DNA of 64,000 bases from Labrenzia sp. VG12 (GTDB lineage Bacteria; Pseudomonadota; Alphaproteobacteria; Rhizobiales; Stappiaceae), in contig NZ_CP022529.1 in assembly GCF_002237595.1 (NCBI RefSeq), positions 124,001-188,000 of the forward strand, written 5' to 3'. Positions 35,862 through 44,404 of the stretch are shown here, one piece after another (position 1 is the stretch's first letter; each line of letters starts with the position of its first letter). The notes below the pieces were generated by a model. The model searched no databases. It was not told where the DNA came from and saw only the letters and a program-made list of their open reading frames with translations. Position numbers and translations under genes: made by a program.

Positions 35862-36389
35862 TTACTCCTGGATCACCCACTGTTTTTCTGGTGCCGGTGT
35901 TGACGTGCAATCGGCAAGTGCCAGGTCGCGGGACACGAACGGGCCGGCCTGACGTGTTTCGCCAGGGCTCGCCAGGCAAAGGTCGGCGGCGCCCTTCGGA
36001 TGAAACTCAAGCTTGCCCACATCGTAGGTGAAAGCCTGAAGCGGCGTATCTGAGCAATTCAGAAGACCGAGGCTGACACCGGCTGCGGCCGGTTGCAGCA
36101 GTTCCGCGCAGAGGTTCTCGAATGTTACAGAGCGGATCTGGCCGGATTTCGGGTCGTAGAGAAACTGGACATCACCGCCTTGCGGTTTGCAGGAATGGGC
36201 ATGAAGACGGTCCGACAGGCCGCGGCCGACCGTGTCGATGCAGAAGCCGAGCTCCTGGTTTTCATCCAGGTTGTCCGCCAGAAAGATCACAGGGGCAGGT
36301 GTCTTCAGGTCGGGCGGAGACGCCTGGGCGTTGTGGGTTCCTGAAAGCAGCAAAACGGCTGCGACTGCAGCAAGGCCGGTGCGGATCAT
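35862..36389 (-). CDS. Secreted ricin-type beta-trefoil protein
   Basis: A 175-residue protein with a signal peptide (MIRTGLAAVAAVLLLSG, cleavage near AQA-SP). The mature part shows three imperfect repeats of the ricin B-lectin pattern: FCIDTVGRG...LHAHSCK, LCAELL...LGLLNCSD, and LCLASPGE...LALADCTS ending in QWVIQE, the Q-x-W-like closing motif. Each unit pairs an early Cys with a late Cys. Such folds bind sugars or proteins; the ligand is unknown and no catalytic domain is attached. GGAG lies 6 bases before the ATG at 36389. Confidence 0.75.
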   Translation of the reverse strand: MIRTGLAAVAAVLLLSGTHNAQASPPDLKTPAPVIFLADNLDENQELGFCIDTVGRGLSDRLHAHSCKPQGGDVQFLYDPKSGQIRSVTFENLCAELLQPAAAGVSLGLLNCSDTPLQAFTYDVGKLEFHPKGAADLCLASPGETRQAGPFVSRDLALADCTSTPAPEKQWVIQE

Positions 36390-36507
36390 GAGCAACTCCA
36401 GAACTTGAAAGCTCTGTAACGCTGGGCATCCGAAGCCCGGGCGGCAACAGCGCGCCCCTCTGCAAAAGTGTAACGGAATGTCTCTGAGGCGCCCCTCATT
36501 GTCGGCG

Positions 36508-36840
36508 TCAGGCGTGGATAGGGCCGGGCTGTTTCTCCAGGGCCCGTTCCCGTAGCCACAGATAGAGCGGCAGGCCAAGCGACAGTCCAACCAGCCAGAT
36601 CGCCGGGATGGTCAGCCTCCAGCCAGCCACGTTGTTTTCTCGCGCATCCCGAAAAGACCAGATCCAGAAGACGGCACAGGAGATCAGAAGATCCACCGTG
36701 AAACCTATTGCCGGCCCGGTTGCAAAGATCTGCGCAAGGAACAGGGGCAGGTCGATGCCGTTTTGCGCAAGAAATGCGGCAAAGAAGGACCAGGGGAGGA
36801 GTGTGCCGACGATGGCAGCGATGAGATAGATGGTCTTCAT
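36508..36840 (-). CDS. DUF2834 membrane protein
   Basis: A 110-residue protein with three hydrophobic helices: an N-terminal one (YLIAAIVGTLLPWSFFAAFL), a middle one around FTVDLLISCAVFWIW, and a third around IPAIWLVGLSLGLPLYLWL. The spacing and the conserved LPWSFF and DLLISCAVFWIW segments match the DUF2834 family, whose function is unknown. It is divergent from the FUSC exporter gene; a 17-bp palindrome lies between them. Confidence 0.82.
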   Translation of the reverse strand: MKTIYLIAAIVGTLLPWSFFAAFLAQNGIDLPLFLAQIFATGPAIGFTVDLLISCAVFWIWSFRDARENNVAGWRLTIPAIWLVGLSLGLPLYLWLRERALEKQPGPIHA

Positions 36841-36903
36841 GAGGTCTGGTTTCCGTCGTTGGAGCCGGTATCGAGCTTTTCAAACAAGAGGGGCTGCTGC
36901 TCA

Positions 36904-36920
36904 ATTCCCTTGAAGGGAAT
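36904..36920. promoter_or_regulatory. 17-bp palindrome between DUF2834 and FUSC genes
   Basis: ATTCCCTT-G-AAGGGAAT has two exact 8-base arms around one central base, in the 174-base gap between divergent genes. A shared operator is plausible; the regulator is not identified. Confidence 0.45.
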
Positions 36921-37014
36921 AAAATGGTCTGGATGGCTTTCGTTGCCGGGACCTGCCATTCTGATCATCCAGTTGCCCAGTCACCGATTTGGAGAATGCG
37001 GTCCCGGTTTTTCG

Positions 37015-39117
37015 ATGCGTCATCAAGTTTCCGATTTCCTGACATGGGTGTTGCGATATGACCCCGGCGGGCTGCGGTTGGTACGCGGGCTTCACCTGAT
37101 GGTGACCGTGCTGCTCTGCGTGGCTCTTGCCAACGGACTGGCGCTGTTTCTGGACAAGGTGCCGGCCTTTACCATGGCCGTGCTGACAGCTGCGGCGGGC
37201 AGCCACTGCCTCGTCTTCACCCCGGTTTCCACCCGGCAGGAGGAAATGGCGAGCATCCTGCGCATGGGAATGGTGGTCACCGCCTTGTTTGGCGTCGGTG
37301 CGGTGATTGGCTGGCTTGCGGGCACGGCTGCCATGATGGTTCTGCAGGTGGCCTGGGTCGGGGTGATTGCGGTTGGCTTTGCCCTCGATGGTCTCGGCGG
37401 GTTCTGGCAGCGGACAGGCCGCGCAATCTCAATCTTCTGGCTGTTTGTCATCCTCACCAGCCAGCCGGAATCGCCCGGAATTTTGCTGCCTGTTCTCGCC
37501 GTGCTCGGTGCCGTTGTGGCGTTTGTGGTCCGGATCGGCCTGTGGCGTCCGTCCAGCGAAGGCACTTATCTGAGGGTCGAACGGACCAACCGGCAAGCGC
37601 TTGCCGACCATCTCGAGGAGGTCGCAGCTGACCTTACCGGCCAAACGCCGCATGCAAATATTCCCGTTCGTGAACTGGCGCGATTGCGCATGGAGTTGCA
37701 GCTTTGTGTTGCCCTGATCGGCCCGACCCCGGCAGCGCGTGGTCTTTCCACCGAAACGGCAACGATGATGGAGCTTGCTCTTGAGGTGGTTCGCGATGCC
37801 ACAGGGCATCTGTCCGAAGAAGCGTGCGGCAGACTGCGCGCTGATGCGGGGTTTTCGGCAGACCTCGGCATGGTTTCCGGCAAGCTGCGATCGGGACAGG
37901 CACCTGAGACACCTGACCTTGACCTGAAATGGGCAGAGCCGGATGCTGACCTTGAGACCCAGGACCAGTTTCAGATCCTGAGGATTGCACAATCCTTCAA
38001 ACGGCTCTGGCTGCTTGCCGAGCGGGGAAACCCCGTGCTGGAGGCCGAAGAAAAGGTGCAACCTGGAACCGGCGCGGCCTGGTTCCGCCAGCTGGACTGG
38101 CGGCTTGCGCTCCAGGGGGGCGTCGCCGCGTCGCTTGGATTGGCAATCGGCTGGTTTTTCGAACTCAGTCACGCCTACTGGGTAACCCTGACCGTCGTTG
38201 TGATCCTGTGCAACAGTCTGGGCACCACCGTTCAGAAGACGGTGCAACGCGTTGGCGGGACGGCTGTGGGTGTCGGGGTTGCCATGCTGGTCGATCCGCT
38301 GCTCTCAGGGCTGCCTGAACTCCGTCTTGCGCTGATCGTTCTGTCCATCCCGGCCATCGTCGTTTTCATGGATCGGAACTACGCCATTGCAGCAGGGTTC
38401 ATCAGCTTCATGGTCGTGGCGGGGCTGCATGCAATCGTCGGTCTGCCGATTGGGGCTCTCTGGGTGCGCCTTTGGGACACGATCATTGGCGCAGGTGTCG
38501 GGCTTAGTGTTGCCTGGATCCTGTTCCCCAATCGCACGGGTGAAACCATCTCCACTCTGACCAGGGCCTATCTGTCGGCCTGTGCGGCAGCTCTGCAGGA
38601 GAGTGGCGCCACGGCAGCGGACGACCAGCAGGACTTTGCCGATCTGCGCCAGAGCGCGAGCAACCTGGTCAAAACGGCAAGGTCCTACCGGGCTGAGGTC
38701 GCGCCCTGGTCGTCCTATTCCGAGACTACCAGCGACCTGGATGTCCTGGTCATCGTACTTGGCCACTATGTCATCTTGTACCGCCAGGCCCGGGCCGTGG
38801 TGATGAAGGCCGCGACCGGCACCAGGGAGACGGCGATCGCATCGCTCGTGGCTCGAATGGATGACCGGGTGAACAGTGAGATCGCTGCCGTTCTGGAGGG
38901 ACGGGACAAGCAGGCCGTGCCCGGACTGGCCGACGACTGGCTGGCAGCCATGCCGGATGCCGAGGCTGCCGGACCGCAGCTGATGACCAACTGGGTCGCC
39001 ATGCTCTATCACGCCCGCAAGATCGTCCGCTGTCTCGACGGACTGCGTCAGGACGGGCTGTTGAGAACCGCGTCCGACCTGACGCCACCCATTTCCGGGG
39101 CTCTTCACGAGAGTTGA
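37015..39117 (+). CDS. FUSC family membrane protein (aromatic acid exporter type)
   Basis: A 700-residue protein with the two-block FUSC layout: about five membrane helices at residues 20-165, a soluble region at ~170-355, then a second hydrophobic block at ~360-510 (LDWRLALQGGVAASLGLAIG, HAYWVTLTVVVILCNSLGTT), and a C-terminal cytosolic helical domain. Families of this kind (YccS, AaeB) export aromatic acids or fusaric acid. The ATG at 37015 was chosen because the membrane domain starts soon after; no strong ribosome-binding site is visible. No membrane-fusion partner gene is adjacent, unlike aaeA-aaeB systems. Confidence 0.85.
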   Translation: MRHQVSDFLTWVLRYDPGGLRLVRGLHLMVTVLLCVALANGLALFLDKVPAFTMAVLTAAAGSHCLVFTPVSTRQEEMASILRMGMVVTALFGVGAVIGWLAGTAAMMVLQVAWVGVIAVGFALDGLGGFWQRTGRAISIFWLFVILTSQPESPGILLPVLAVLGAVVAFVVRIGLWRPSSEGTYLRVERTNRQALADHLEEVAADLTGQTPHANIPVRELARLRMELQLCVALIGPTPAARGLSTETATMMELALEVVRDATGHLSEEACGRLRADAGFSADLGMVSGKLRSGQAPETPDLDLKWAEPDADLETQDQFQILRIAQSFKRLWLLAERGNPVLEAEEKVQPGTGAAWFRQLDWRLALQGGVAASLGLAIGWFFELSHAYWVTLTVVVILCNSLGTTVQKTVQRVGGTAVGVGVAMLVDPLLSGLPELRLALIVLSIPAIVVFMDRNYAIAAGFISFMVVAGLHAIVGLPIGALWVRLWDTIIGAGVGLSVAWILFPNRTGETISTLTRAYLSACAAALQESGATAADDQQDFADLRQSASNLVKTARSYRAEVAPWSSYSETTSDLDVLVIVLGHYVILYRQARAVVMKAATGTRETAIASLVARMDDRVNSEIAAVLEGRDKQAVPGLADDWLAAMPDAEAAGPQLMTNWVAMLYHARKIVRCLDGLRQDGLLRTASDLTPPISGALHES

Positions 39118-39274
39118 AAGCCGGCGGAGGAGGGAAAGCGCCTTACCAAGATTTCATCCTGGCGCCTTCATCCGGCTGCAATTTGAACCGCAGATTGTGT
39201 TCCATGTCACAATCGGCTCCGCGCAGACATGCAATAAGTGCGCTTCGGCCTCGCCCGACAGGAGGATATTCAGC

Positions 39275-40096
39275 ATGACGCAATTGAGATTTTCCCGCAG
39301 TTTAACGCTTGCAGCAGGCCTTGTCGGCTGCCTCGCGCTCGCGCCGGCGCAAGCCCAGGAGGTTCAACCGGTCAACGCGGACCCGACACCGCCGCCGACC
39401 TATGATTTTGTCCAGCAGGCCGGGGCGATGACCTATGACGGCAGCACGCTCACCCTGACGGACGCGAACACGGGTGTGCTCTTTTTCAGTGATCGTCCCT
39501 ACCGCGTGGGGGGACAGATCTCGAATGCGGACTTCGCGGAGTTCTGGGGCGCTCCGGACGGGTTCGCCGGCGATCCTCCGAACGCGGTTGTGAGCCTCCT
39601 GGGAGCAACGGACAAGGCGCCGGCGCTGATCGAGTTGACGTCGGCCAAGACCGAGGGCGCATCTGTGGTCTATGGCGTCAAACTGCTGCGCGGCGAGCTT
39701 CCAGAGAGTGCCAAGGGCGTCGCGCTTTTCATTGATCGCAGTGCCCGGCCGCATCATCAGCACCCGCATCAGACCGGCGCAACGTCCGCCACGACAGGAC
39801 GAGTCGGGTTTGAGCCCTACGGGCCCTATTGCTACCATTCACCCCAGGATCCGCGTTGCCGGGCCTGGCACCATCCGTACCATCCCTATCATCCTTACTA
39901 TCCGCCGTATCCGCCCTATGGCCCCTATTACCATCCGGGTGCCTATGCAGCAGGCGTTGCAACGGGCGCGGCGATTGCCAATGCCAGCAAGCAACCGGTT
40001 TACTACTACTATCCGATCCCGACCGGTCCTCTGCCGCCCAATTGCTGGATCAACTCCCAGCACACCCAGATGGTCTGCACCGTCAAGCTGCAGTAA
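39275..40096 (+). CDS. Secreted Tyr/Pro/His-rich protein of unknown function
   Basis: A 273-residue precursor with a signal peptide (cleavage after AQA-QE near residue 28). The N-terminal ~120 residues form a globular domain (AMTYDGSTLTLTDANTGVLF then FSDRPYRVGGQISNADFAEFW) that resembles uncharacterised alphaproteobacterial secreted proteins. From ~155 the chain becomes low-complexity, with repeated HPY and YPPYPPYGPYY segments and four consecutive Tyr near the end, then a short Cys-containing tail (NCWINSQHTQMVCTVKLQ). GGAGG lies 9 bases before the ATG. The Tyr/His-rich part could bind metal or a surface; that is speculation. Confidence 0.75.
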   Translation: MTQLRFSRSLTLAAGLVGCLALAPAQAQEVQPVNADPTPPPTYDFVQQAGAMTYDGSTLTLTDANTGVLFFSDRPYRVGGQISNADFAEFWGAPDGFAGDPPNAVVSLLGATDKAPALIELTSAKTEGASVVYGVKLLRGELPESAKGVALFIDRSARPHHQHPHQTGATSATTGRVGFEPYGPYCYHSPQDPRCRAWHHPYHPYHPYYPPYPPYGPYYHPGAYAAGVATGAAIANASKQPVYYYYPIPTGPLPPNCWINSQHTQMVCTVKLQ

Positions 40097-40117
40097 AGGC
40101 GTAGCTTTTCAAGGCAA

Positions 40118-40147
40118 GCCCCGTGTCCAGGACGCGGGGCTTTTTTT
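40118..40147 (+). terminator. Rho-independent terminator
   Basis: GCCCCGTGTC-CAG-GACGCGGGGC (one mismatch) followed by seven T, about 20 bases past the stop codon of the Tyr/Pro/His-rich protein gene. Confidence 0.93.
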
Positions 40148-40287
40148 GTTTCAAAGTCAAGTTGCATTCTGGAGGGGGCACTTCTGCGCCAGGGTATAAG
40201 CGCAGCATATCTCGAAAGAAAATCCTTAATACTCGGCCGGTAATATATTCTGATGCCGCAGCGTTGAGTAAGGAGGAGCTGACACCC

Positions 40288-41157
40288 ATGCGATGCGTGT
40301 TCGCTTTGAGTTTCCTGTTTTTCTTCTGTCTGACGCTGCGTCCGGCCATATCAACTGAAAAAGTCAGTGTGCATCTCGGTTTGCTCGGCGCCGGTGAGCA
40401 GGTCTTTGCCTATGAGATCTCCGTGCTCAAGCTCGCGCTCGCACACAGCGGGCAGGAAACGGAACTGGTGATCACCCCGCTGACCATGCCGCAGGAACGG
40501 GCCTTTCTGGAACTGGAGAGCGGCCGGGCCCGGTTCAATCTCTTTTTCAGCGGGTTTTCTGAGGAACGCGAAGCCAGATTTCGCCAGATCGATATTCCCC
40601 TGTCGCGAGGGCTCCTGGGGCACAGGATCTTCGTCACCACGGACCGGTTCAGCGAAGACCTGGCTGCGATCAAGGAACTTGACGCGTTAAAACGCTTTGC
40701 AGTGGTGGGGTCAGGCAACGGCTGGCCGGACACGCGTATCTTCGAGGCCGCGGGGTTCACGGTTCAGCGATCCCGTTACGAAAACCTCTGGAAGATGCTG
40801 GCGAAGGAGCGGATCAATACGTTCAACAGGGGCATTCACGAGGCTTATGTCGAAATCGATATCCGCAAGCCGGAGCACGGCAACCTGGTTGTCGATCAGC
40901 ACCTCATGGTCCGATACCGTTTCGATTATCTGTTCTATGTCCAGAAAGACAACGAGGATCTGGCGCGACTTCTGGAGACCGGTCTGAAACGCGCCTATGA
41001 AACGGGTGCCTTCATGGAAAACTTCATGTCCCACCCGATGATCCGCACGGTGATCGACCAGGCCAATCCCAAGGAACGCCTGACTTTCGACGTCGACAAT
41101 CCTCTGATGACCGAGCGCCAGCGGGCGATCCCGGACCAGTATTGGCACAAGTTCTGA
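40288..41157 (+). CDS. Orphan periplasmic solute-binding-like protein
   Basis: A 289-residue precursor with a signal peptide (MRCVFALSFLFFFCLTLRPA). The mature part has a bilobed binding-protein look: ISVLKLALAHSGQETELVIT, then LPQ/PQERAF near ligand-contact positions, RFNLFFSGFSEEREARFRQI and RFAVVGSGNGWPDTRIFEAAG as the second-lobe strand. It is distant from classical family 3. No transporter genes are adjacent. AGGAGGAG lies about 9 bases before the ATG. It converges with another binding-protein gene 18 bases away. Confidence 0.75.
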   Translation: MRCVFALSFLFFFCLTLRPAISTEKVSVHLGLLGAGEQVFAYEISVLKLALAHSGQETELVITPLTMPQERAFLELESGRARFNLFFSGFSEEREARFRQIDIPLSRGLLGHRIFVTTDRFSEDLAAIKELDALKRFAVVGSGNGWPDTRIFEAAGFTVQRSRYENLWKMLAKERINTFNRGIHEAYVEIDIRKPEHGNLVVDQHLMVRYRFDYLFYVQKDNEDLARLLETGLKRAYETGAFMENFMSHPMIRTVIDQANPKERLTFDVDNPLMTERQRAIPDQYWHKF

Positions 41158-41175
41158 AAAGGGTAGCGCGCAGAC

Positions 41176-41946
41176 TCAGGAAGACCCGGTGTAACTGGCA
41201 ACAATGCTGTCGATCGTGCCATCGGCCTTCATCGCGGTGAGGGCCTTGTCCATCGCCTCGATCAGGGCATCGGCTTCCGGGCCGGTCCACTTGTCGGTCC
41301 AGCCGATATAGGCGGGTTCGATGGAGGCCGTCGCGACAATCTCGACGTTCTTGTAGTTTTCGCGCTTGATCAGGATCTCGGTTGCCAGCCGTTCGACCAC
41401 GTAACAGTCGATCCGTCCCAGAACCAGTTTGGAAAGGTTCTGCTCCGTCGTCTGGGCTTCCTCAAGCATGATACTGCCCTGCTCGACCATCTCGAAGAAA
41501 CGTGGTCCAGGCGCCTTGTAGCCGGCAACGTTTCCAAAAAGCAGGCCCTTGAAGTCGTCCGGATAGATCCAGCCGGCCTTGGCGATACCTTGCCTGCAAA
41601 AGACGCTGACCTCTTCCTGGTAAAGCGGCTCCGACCAGTGGCGAATCCATGGACGGTCCTGCGGCTTGTAGTAGCTGCCGACGAGTGCCTGGGCCTTGCC
41701 GCTTTCAACAAGCACGGTGGCACGTGTCCAGGGGACGGCGCGCAGAACCAGGTCCTTGTTCCCGATACGTCGCTTGGCCTCCTGAATGATCGCTGCATAA
41801 AGACCATCGGGTTGGTCCTGCGTAACCGACATATAGGGCGGATAGGAATTGTCCTGCAGCAGTACGATGTCCTGGGCAGACGCCTGCGTGGCGACCGTAA
41901 AAACGCCAAGCCAAGCGATCATCAATGTCCGAACAAACAGGGGCAT
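41176..41946 (-). CDS. Orphan periplasmic solute-binding protein (SBP_bac_3 type)
   Basis: A 256-residue precursor with a signal peptide ending ASA-QD. Family-3 binding features are visible: DNSYPPYMSVTQDQPDGLYA, VPWTRATVLVESGKAQALVG and a C-terminal helix (LTAMKADGTIDSIVASY) usual for this family. The mature form likely binds an amino-acid-like or dicarboxylate ligand. There are no permease genes around it; it is convergent with a second, more divergent binding protein. The ATG at 41946 gives the best signal peptide; a TTG two codons upstream is unlikely. Confidence 0.82.
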   Translation of the reverse strand: MPLFVRTLMIAWLGVFTVATQASAQDIVLLQDNSYPPYMSVTQDQPDGLYAAIIQEAKRRIGNKDLVLRAVPWTRATVLVESGKAQALVGSYYKPQDRPWIRHWSEPLYQEEVSVFCRQGIAKAGWIYPDDFKGLLFGNVAGYKAPGPRFFEMVEQGSIMLEEAQTTEQNLSKLVLGRIDCYVVERLATEILIKRENYKNVEIVATASIEPAYIGWTDKWTGPEADALIEAMDKALTAMKADGTIDSIVASYTGSS

Positions 41947-42062
41947 GTTCAACTTCGTTAGGTGGTTCCGTTGGGTCAGGGACCGAAGTGTGCAGCGGCA
42001 ATGTTAAGATTGTTTTGAGGCTTTCGCGGAACGGCTGTCATCCGGCGCCTGGTGAACAGGCA

Positions 42063-42752
42063 TCAGATCCTCTCCAGATGCCTCAAAATGTCTTCGGAAC
42101 TGTCGGTGATGGCGGTGGAAATGTTCTTGAGTTCTTCCGTCAATGCTCCGAACTCCTTGCCATATGGGCCTGCCCTGTCGGCGGAAATCTTGGCGTTGAG
42201 CGCAATCATCCTGGAGAATTTCGAAGCTTTCTGGATTTCCTGAAGCGCGTGCATGACCCGCAGCGCTTCTTCCTGGCGTTGGTCCCGTCGCCGGTTCATT
42301 TCGTCGGCGAAGTCTTCTTCCAGGGCCGTGACGATTGCCTGCAGTGTCTGCAGAAGGTCTTCCAGCATGAAGCTGGAAAAGGTGTCGAAGGTCTTCCTGT
42401 CGAGACCACGGTTCTGGGACAGGGTCTGCATGTGCTGTTGTGCGTCGCCCAGGAACTGCTCGATGACAACACGGCCGCTGTGCCCGCCATTGCCGTCGAG
42501 GACCGATTGGATCCGGTCAGAGGACAGGGCCGGCAGGCCCGCGCCTTCATCACCGTGCAGCAACAGGCGGTACCCTTTCCTGAAATCCTGAAGCGCGGCT
42601 TCCAGCATTGTCCAGAGTGTGTCGGAAGCCGGGTCGCAGTTGTTGACCTGATTTGAAAGCGTCAAAAATAGAAAACCGATCCGTTGCGACAGCATCCGTT
42701 GCCGCCCGGCAATGTTGATCAATCGTCCATAGATGTCTTCGCTGACAGCCAT
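42063..42752 (-). CDS. Soluble PilJ-type / chemoreceptor-like protein
   Basis: A 229-residue protein with no membrane helix or signal peptide. Residues ~9-30 match the signature of the type IV pili methyl-accepting chemotaxis N-terminal domain (LINIAGRQRMLSQRIGFLFL), also used in NarX/NIT-type sensors. The C-terminal ~55 residues (FSRMIALNAKISADRAGPYG, then KEFGALTEELKNIS) resemble the MCP signalling tip (ALNA-x-I-x-A-x-RAG) but are much shorter than a real signalling domain. It has no HAMP. It could be a cytoplasmic mini-receptor or a decoy for a chemotaxis array. The start at 42752 is an ATG directly after a GTG. Confidence 0.75.
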   Translation of the reverse strand: MAVSEDIYGRLINIAGRQRMLSQRIGFLFLTLSNQVNNCDPASDTLWTMLEAALQDFRKGYRLLLHGDEGAGLPALSSDRIQSVLDGNGGHSGRVVIEQFLGDAQQHMQTLSQNRGLDRKTFDTFSSFMLEDLLQTLQAIVTALEEDFADEMNRRRDQRQEEALRVMHALQEIQKASKFSRMIALNAKISADRAGPYGKEFGALTEELKNISTAITDSSEDILRHLERI

Positions 42753-42994
42753 CACAAATGCACCAAGTATCCAAAACGAGAATCAAATTTCTTCCTCAAT
42801 CAGGTTGAGGCGACATCAAGGAACGCGGAAGCGGAAAACATGGGCAACCTGCATAAATTTTAGCGAGTATTGAACGAAGGTTGCAATTCCCTGATCGATT
42901 TACGAAAGCGATGGCTGCCATGAAAGAGATTTGATGGTTCTGGCGCCTGACTGTCTCTAGAATGAGTGAGCAGTTTTTACAGGAGCGCTTTCAT

Positions 42995-43609
42995 ATGGAC
43001 CAGCTTGCCCTCTTGCCGGAGGACCTCCACGTCACGCGGAAATTCAAGGTCGCCGGCCTGGTGGAAGGTGTCTATCACACACCGTCGCCTGAGGATTTTC
43101 AGACCGCTGCCCTGGAAAAGCTGGACCTCGGCTTTCAGGGCATCGAAGGTGACCGGCACGCCGGCTTCACACGTCTGTCCGGCGGGCGCGAACCCTGGTA
43201 TCCCCGCGGCACCGAAATGTGCAACGAACGGCAGATTTCCATTCTCTCGCTGGAAGAACTTGCAGAGATTGCAGGGCGCATGGACCTTCCTGAGCTGAAG
43301 CCGGAATGGATCGGGGGCAACATCGCCGTGTCCGGCATTGCCAGTCTGAGTCTTGTGCCACCGCGTACGCGCCTGGTGTTTGAGGGCGGAACGGTCATCC
43401 GGGTGGATGGGGATAACGCGCCTTGCCGTTTTGCCGGCGCCGCCATTGCCGCGCACAATCCGGGCCGCGAGGGGCTCGATCTTCTGTTCCCGCAAAAGGC
43501 CAGGCGGCTGCGCGGGCTGGTCGGTTACATCGAGAAACCCGGAACCGTCAAAAAGGGCGAGGCCGTCGAGGCGCATATTCCGGAACAATGGATTTACCCG
43601 CGGCCATGA
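42995..43609 (+). CDS. MOSC domain protein
   Basis: A 204-residue single-domain protein. The MOSC pattern is visible: FQGIEGDRHAGFTRLSGGRE, then CNERQISILSLEELAEIA, WIGGNIAVSGIASLSLVPP, and the conserved Cys segment DGDNAPCRFAGAAI near residue 145. MOSC domains bind sulfurated molybdenum or related cofactors or act as sulfur carriers. Substrate unknown. GGAG lies 9 bases before the ATG at 42995; an in-frame ATG at 42962 is less likely. A RidA gene follows 44 bases later on the same strand. Confidence 0.88.
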   Translation: MDQLALLPEDLHVTRKFKVAGLVEGVYHTPSPEDFQTAALEKLDLGFQGIEGDRHAGFTRLSGGREPWYPRGTEMCNERQISILSLEELAEIAGRMDLPELKPEWIGGNIAVSGIASLSLVPPRTRLVFEGGTVIRVDGDNAPCRFAGAAIAAHNPGREGLDLLFPQKARRLRGLVGYIEKPGTVKKGEAVEAHIPEQWIYPRP

Positions 43610-43653
43610 GGCGATAAGCTGGTCGGCAGCCAGAGTTCCTCAAGGAGACAGAG

Positions 43654-44046
43654 ATGCTGCCGATCCACCACATGATTGACGAAGCGCCCCAACCTGTTGC
43701 GCCTTTTTCCCACGCTGTCGAAATCGATGGCTGGGTCTTTGTGACCGGCCAGATGCCGACGCTGCCGGATGATCCCGAGGCTCCTCTTCCGGATGGAATC
43801 GAAGCCCAGACCATGCGGGTGATGGACAATCTCAAGCTTGTATTGGGAGGGCTTGGACTTGGTCTGGAAAATGTCACATTTGTCCGGGTCTACCTGACCG
43901 AATTCAAGCGCGACTACCAGGCGATGAACGAAACCTATCGGTCTTGTTTCGAAGCCGGCAAGTTGCCGGGGCGTACCTGTGTCGGCGTGTCCGGACTTGC
44001 GGTGGACGCCCTGGTGGAGATCGACCTTGTGGCCAGACGTCCTTGA
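43654..44046 (+). CDS. RidA family (YjgF/YER057c) protein
   Basis: A 130-residue protein. The fold landmarks are APFSHAVEIDGWVFVTGQMP at the start, the middle segment NLKLVLGGLGLGLENVTFVRVYL, and the C-terminal GRTCVGVSGLAVDALVEIDLVA with the conserved Arg (GRTC) and Glu (VEID) that bind the carboxylate of imine substrates. RidA hydrolyses reactive enamines/imines to ketones and ammonia. AAGGAGA lies 7 bases before the ATG. It may form an operon with the MOSC gene. Confidence 0.92.
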   Translation: MLPIHHMIDEAPQPVAPFSHAVEIDGWVFVTGQMPTLPDDPEAPLPDGIEAQTMRVMDNLKLVLGGLGLGLENVTFVRVYLTEFKRDYQAMNETYRSCFEAGKLPGRTCVGVSGLAVDALVEIDLVARRP

Positions 44047-44083
44047 GCAAATGGCATAAGCTGGAGTGCGCAGATCGCAGAGA

Positions 44084-44395
44084 TCAGTCGTCCGGTGCGT
44101 CCGAGACCTGCTTGTTACAGCCCCAGGCCTGTAGCACCGAGTTCATGTCTTCGAGAACGAAAAAACGGGCGGCGTCCCGGTCGTAGTCGTCCTCCAGCAA
44201 TGTGTCGTAGTCGGTGAGTTCGTGCCGGACATGACTTGTCGTGGCCTGCCACAGGGCAATGGAGGGCGGCAGGTGGCGCAGATGACCGGCAAGGGCGGCG
44301 GCAAGGATGGCCTCGGCATCGTGCATGGGAACTCTGGGGAGAAGTGCACGCAGCGCCTTGCGCATCTCTTTCTGCCGTTTGGTTCCCCCCGTCAT
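44084..44395 (-). CDS. DUF2293 protein
   Basis: A 103-residue protein with the conserved core VRHELTDYDTLLEDDYDRDA followed by ARFFVLEDMNSVLQAWG, which matches the DUF2293 family of unknown function. The N-terminal half is basic (GGTKRQKEMRKALRALLPRV). The stop of the downstream GGDEF/EAL gene's reading frame region begins 10 bases away; that gene is on the same strand, but this one is nearer its 3' end, so co-transcription would run from the GGDEF/EAL gene into this one. Confidence 0.82.
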   Translation of the reverse strand: MTGGTKRQKEMRKALRALLPRVPMHDAEAILAAALAGHLRHLPPSIALWQATTSHVRHELTDYDTLLEDDYDRDAARFFVLEDMNSVLQAWGCNKQVSDAPDD

Positions 44396-44404
44396 GGCCG
44401 ACCG

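Noticed and set aside
34072..35979. Leftward open frame of 635 codons opposite ettA
   Set aside because: EttA is certain on the plus strand; the leftward frame contains no motif and runs across a terminator.
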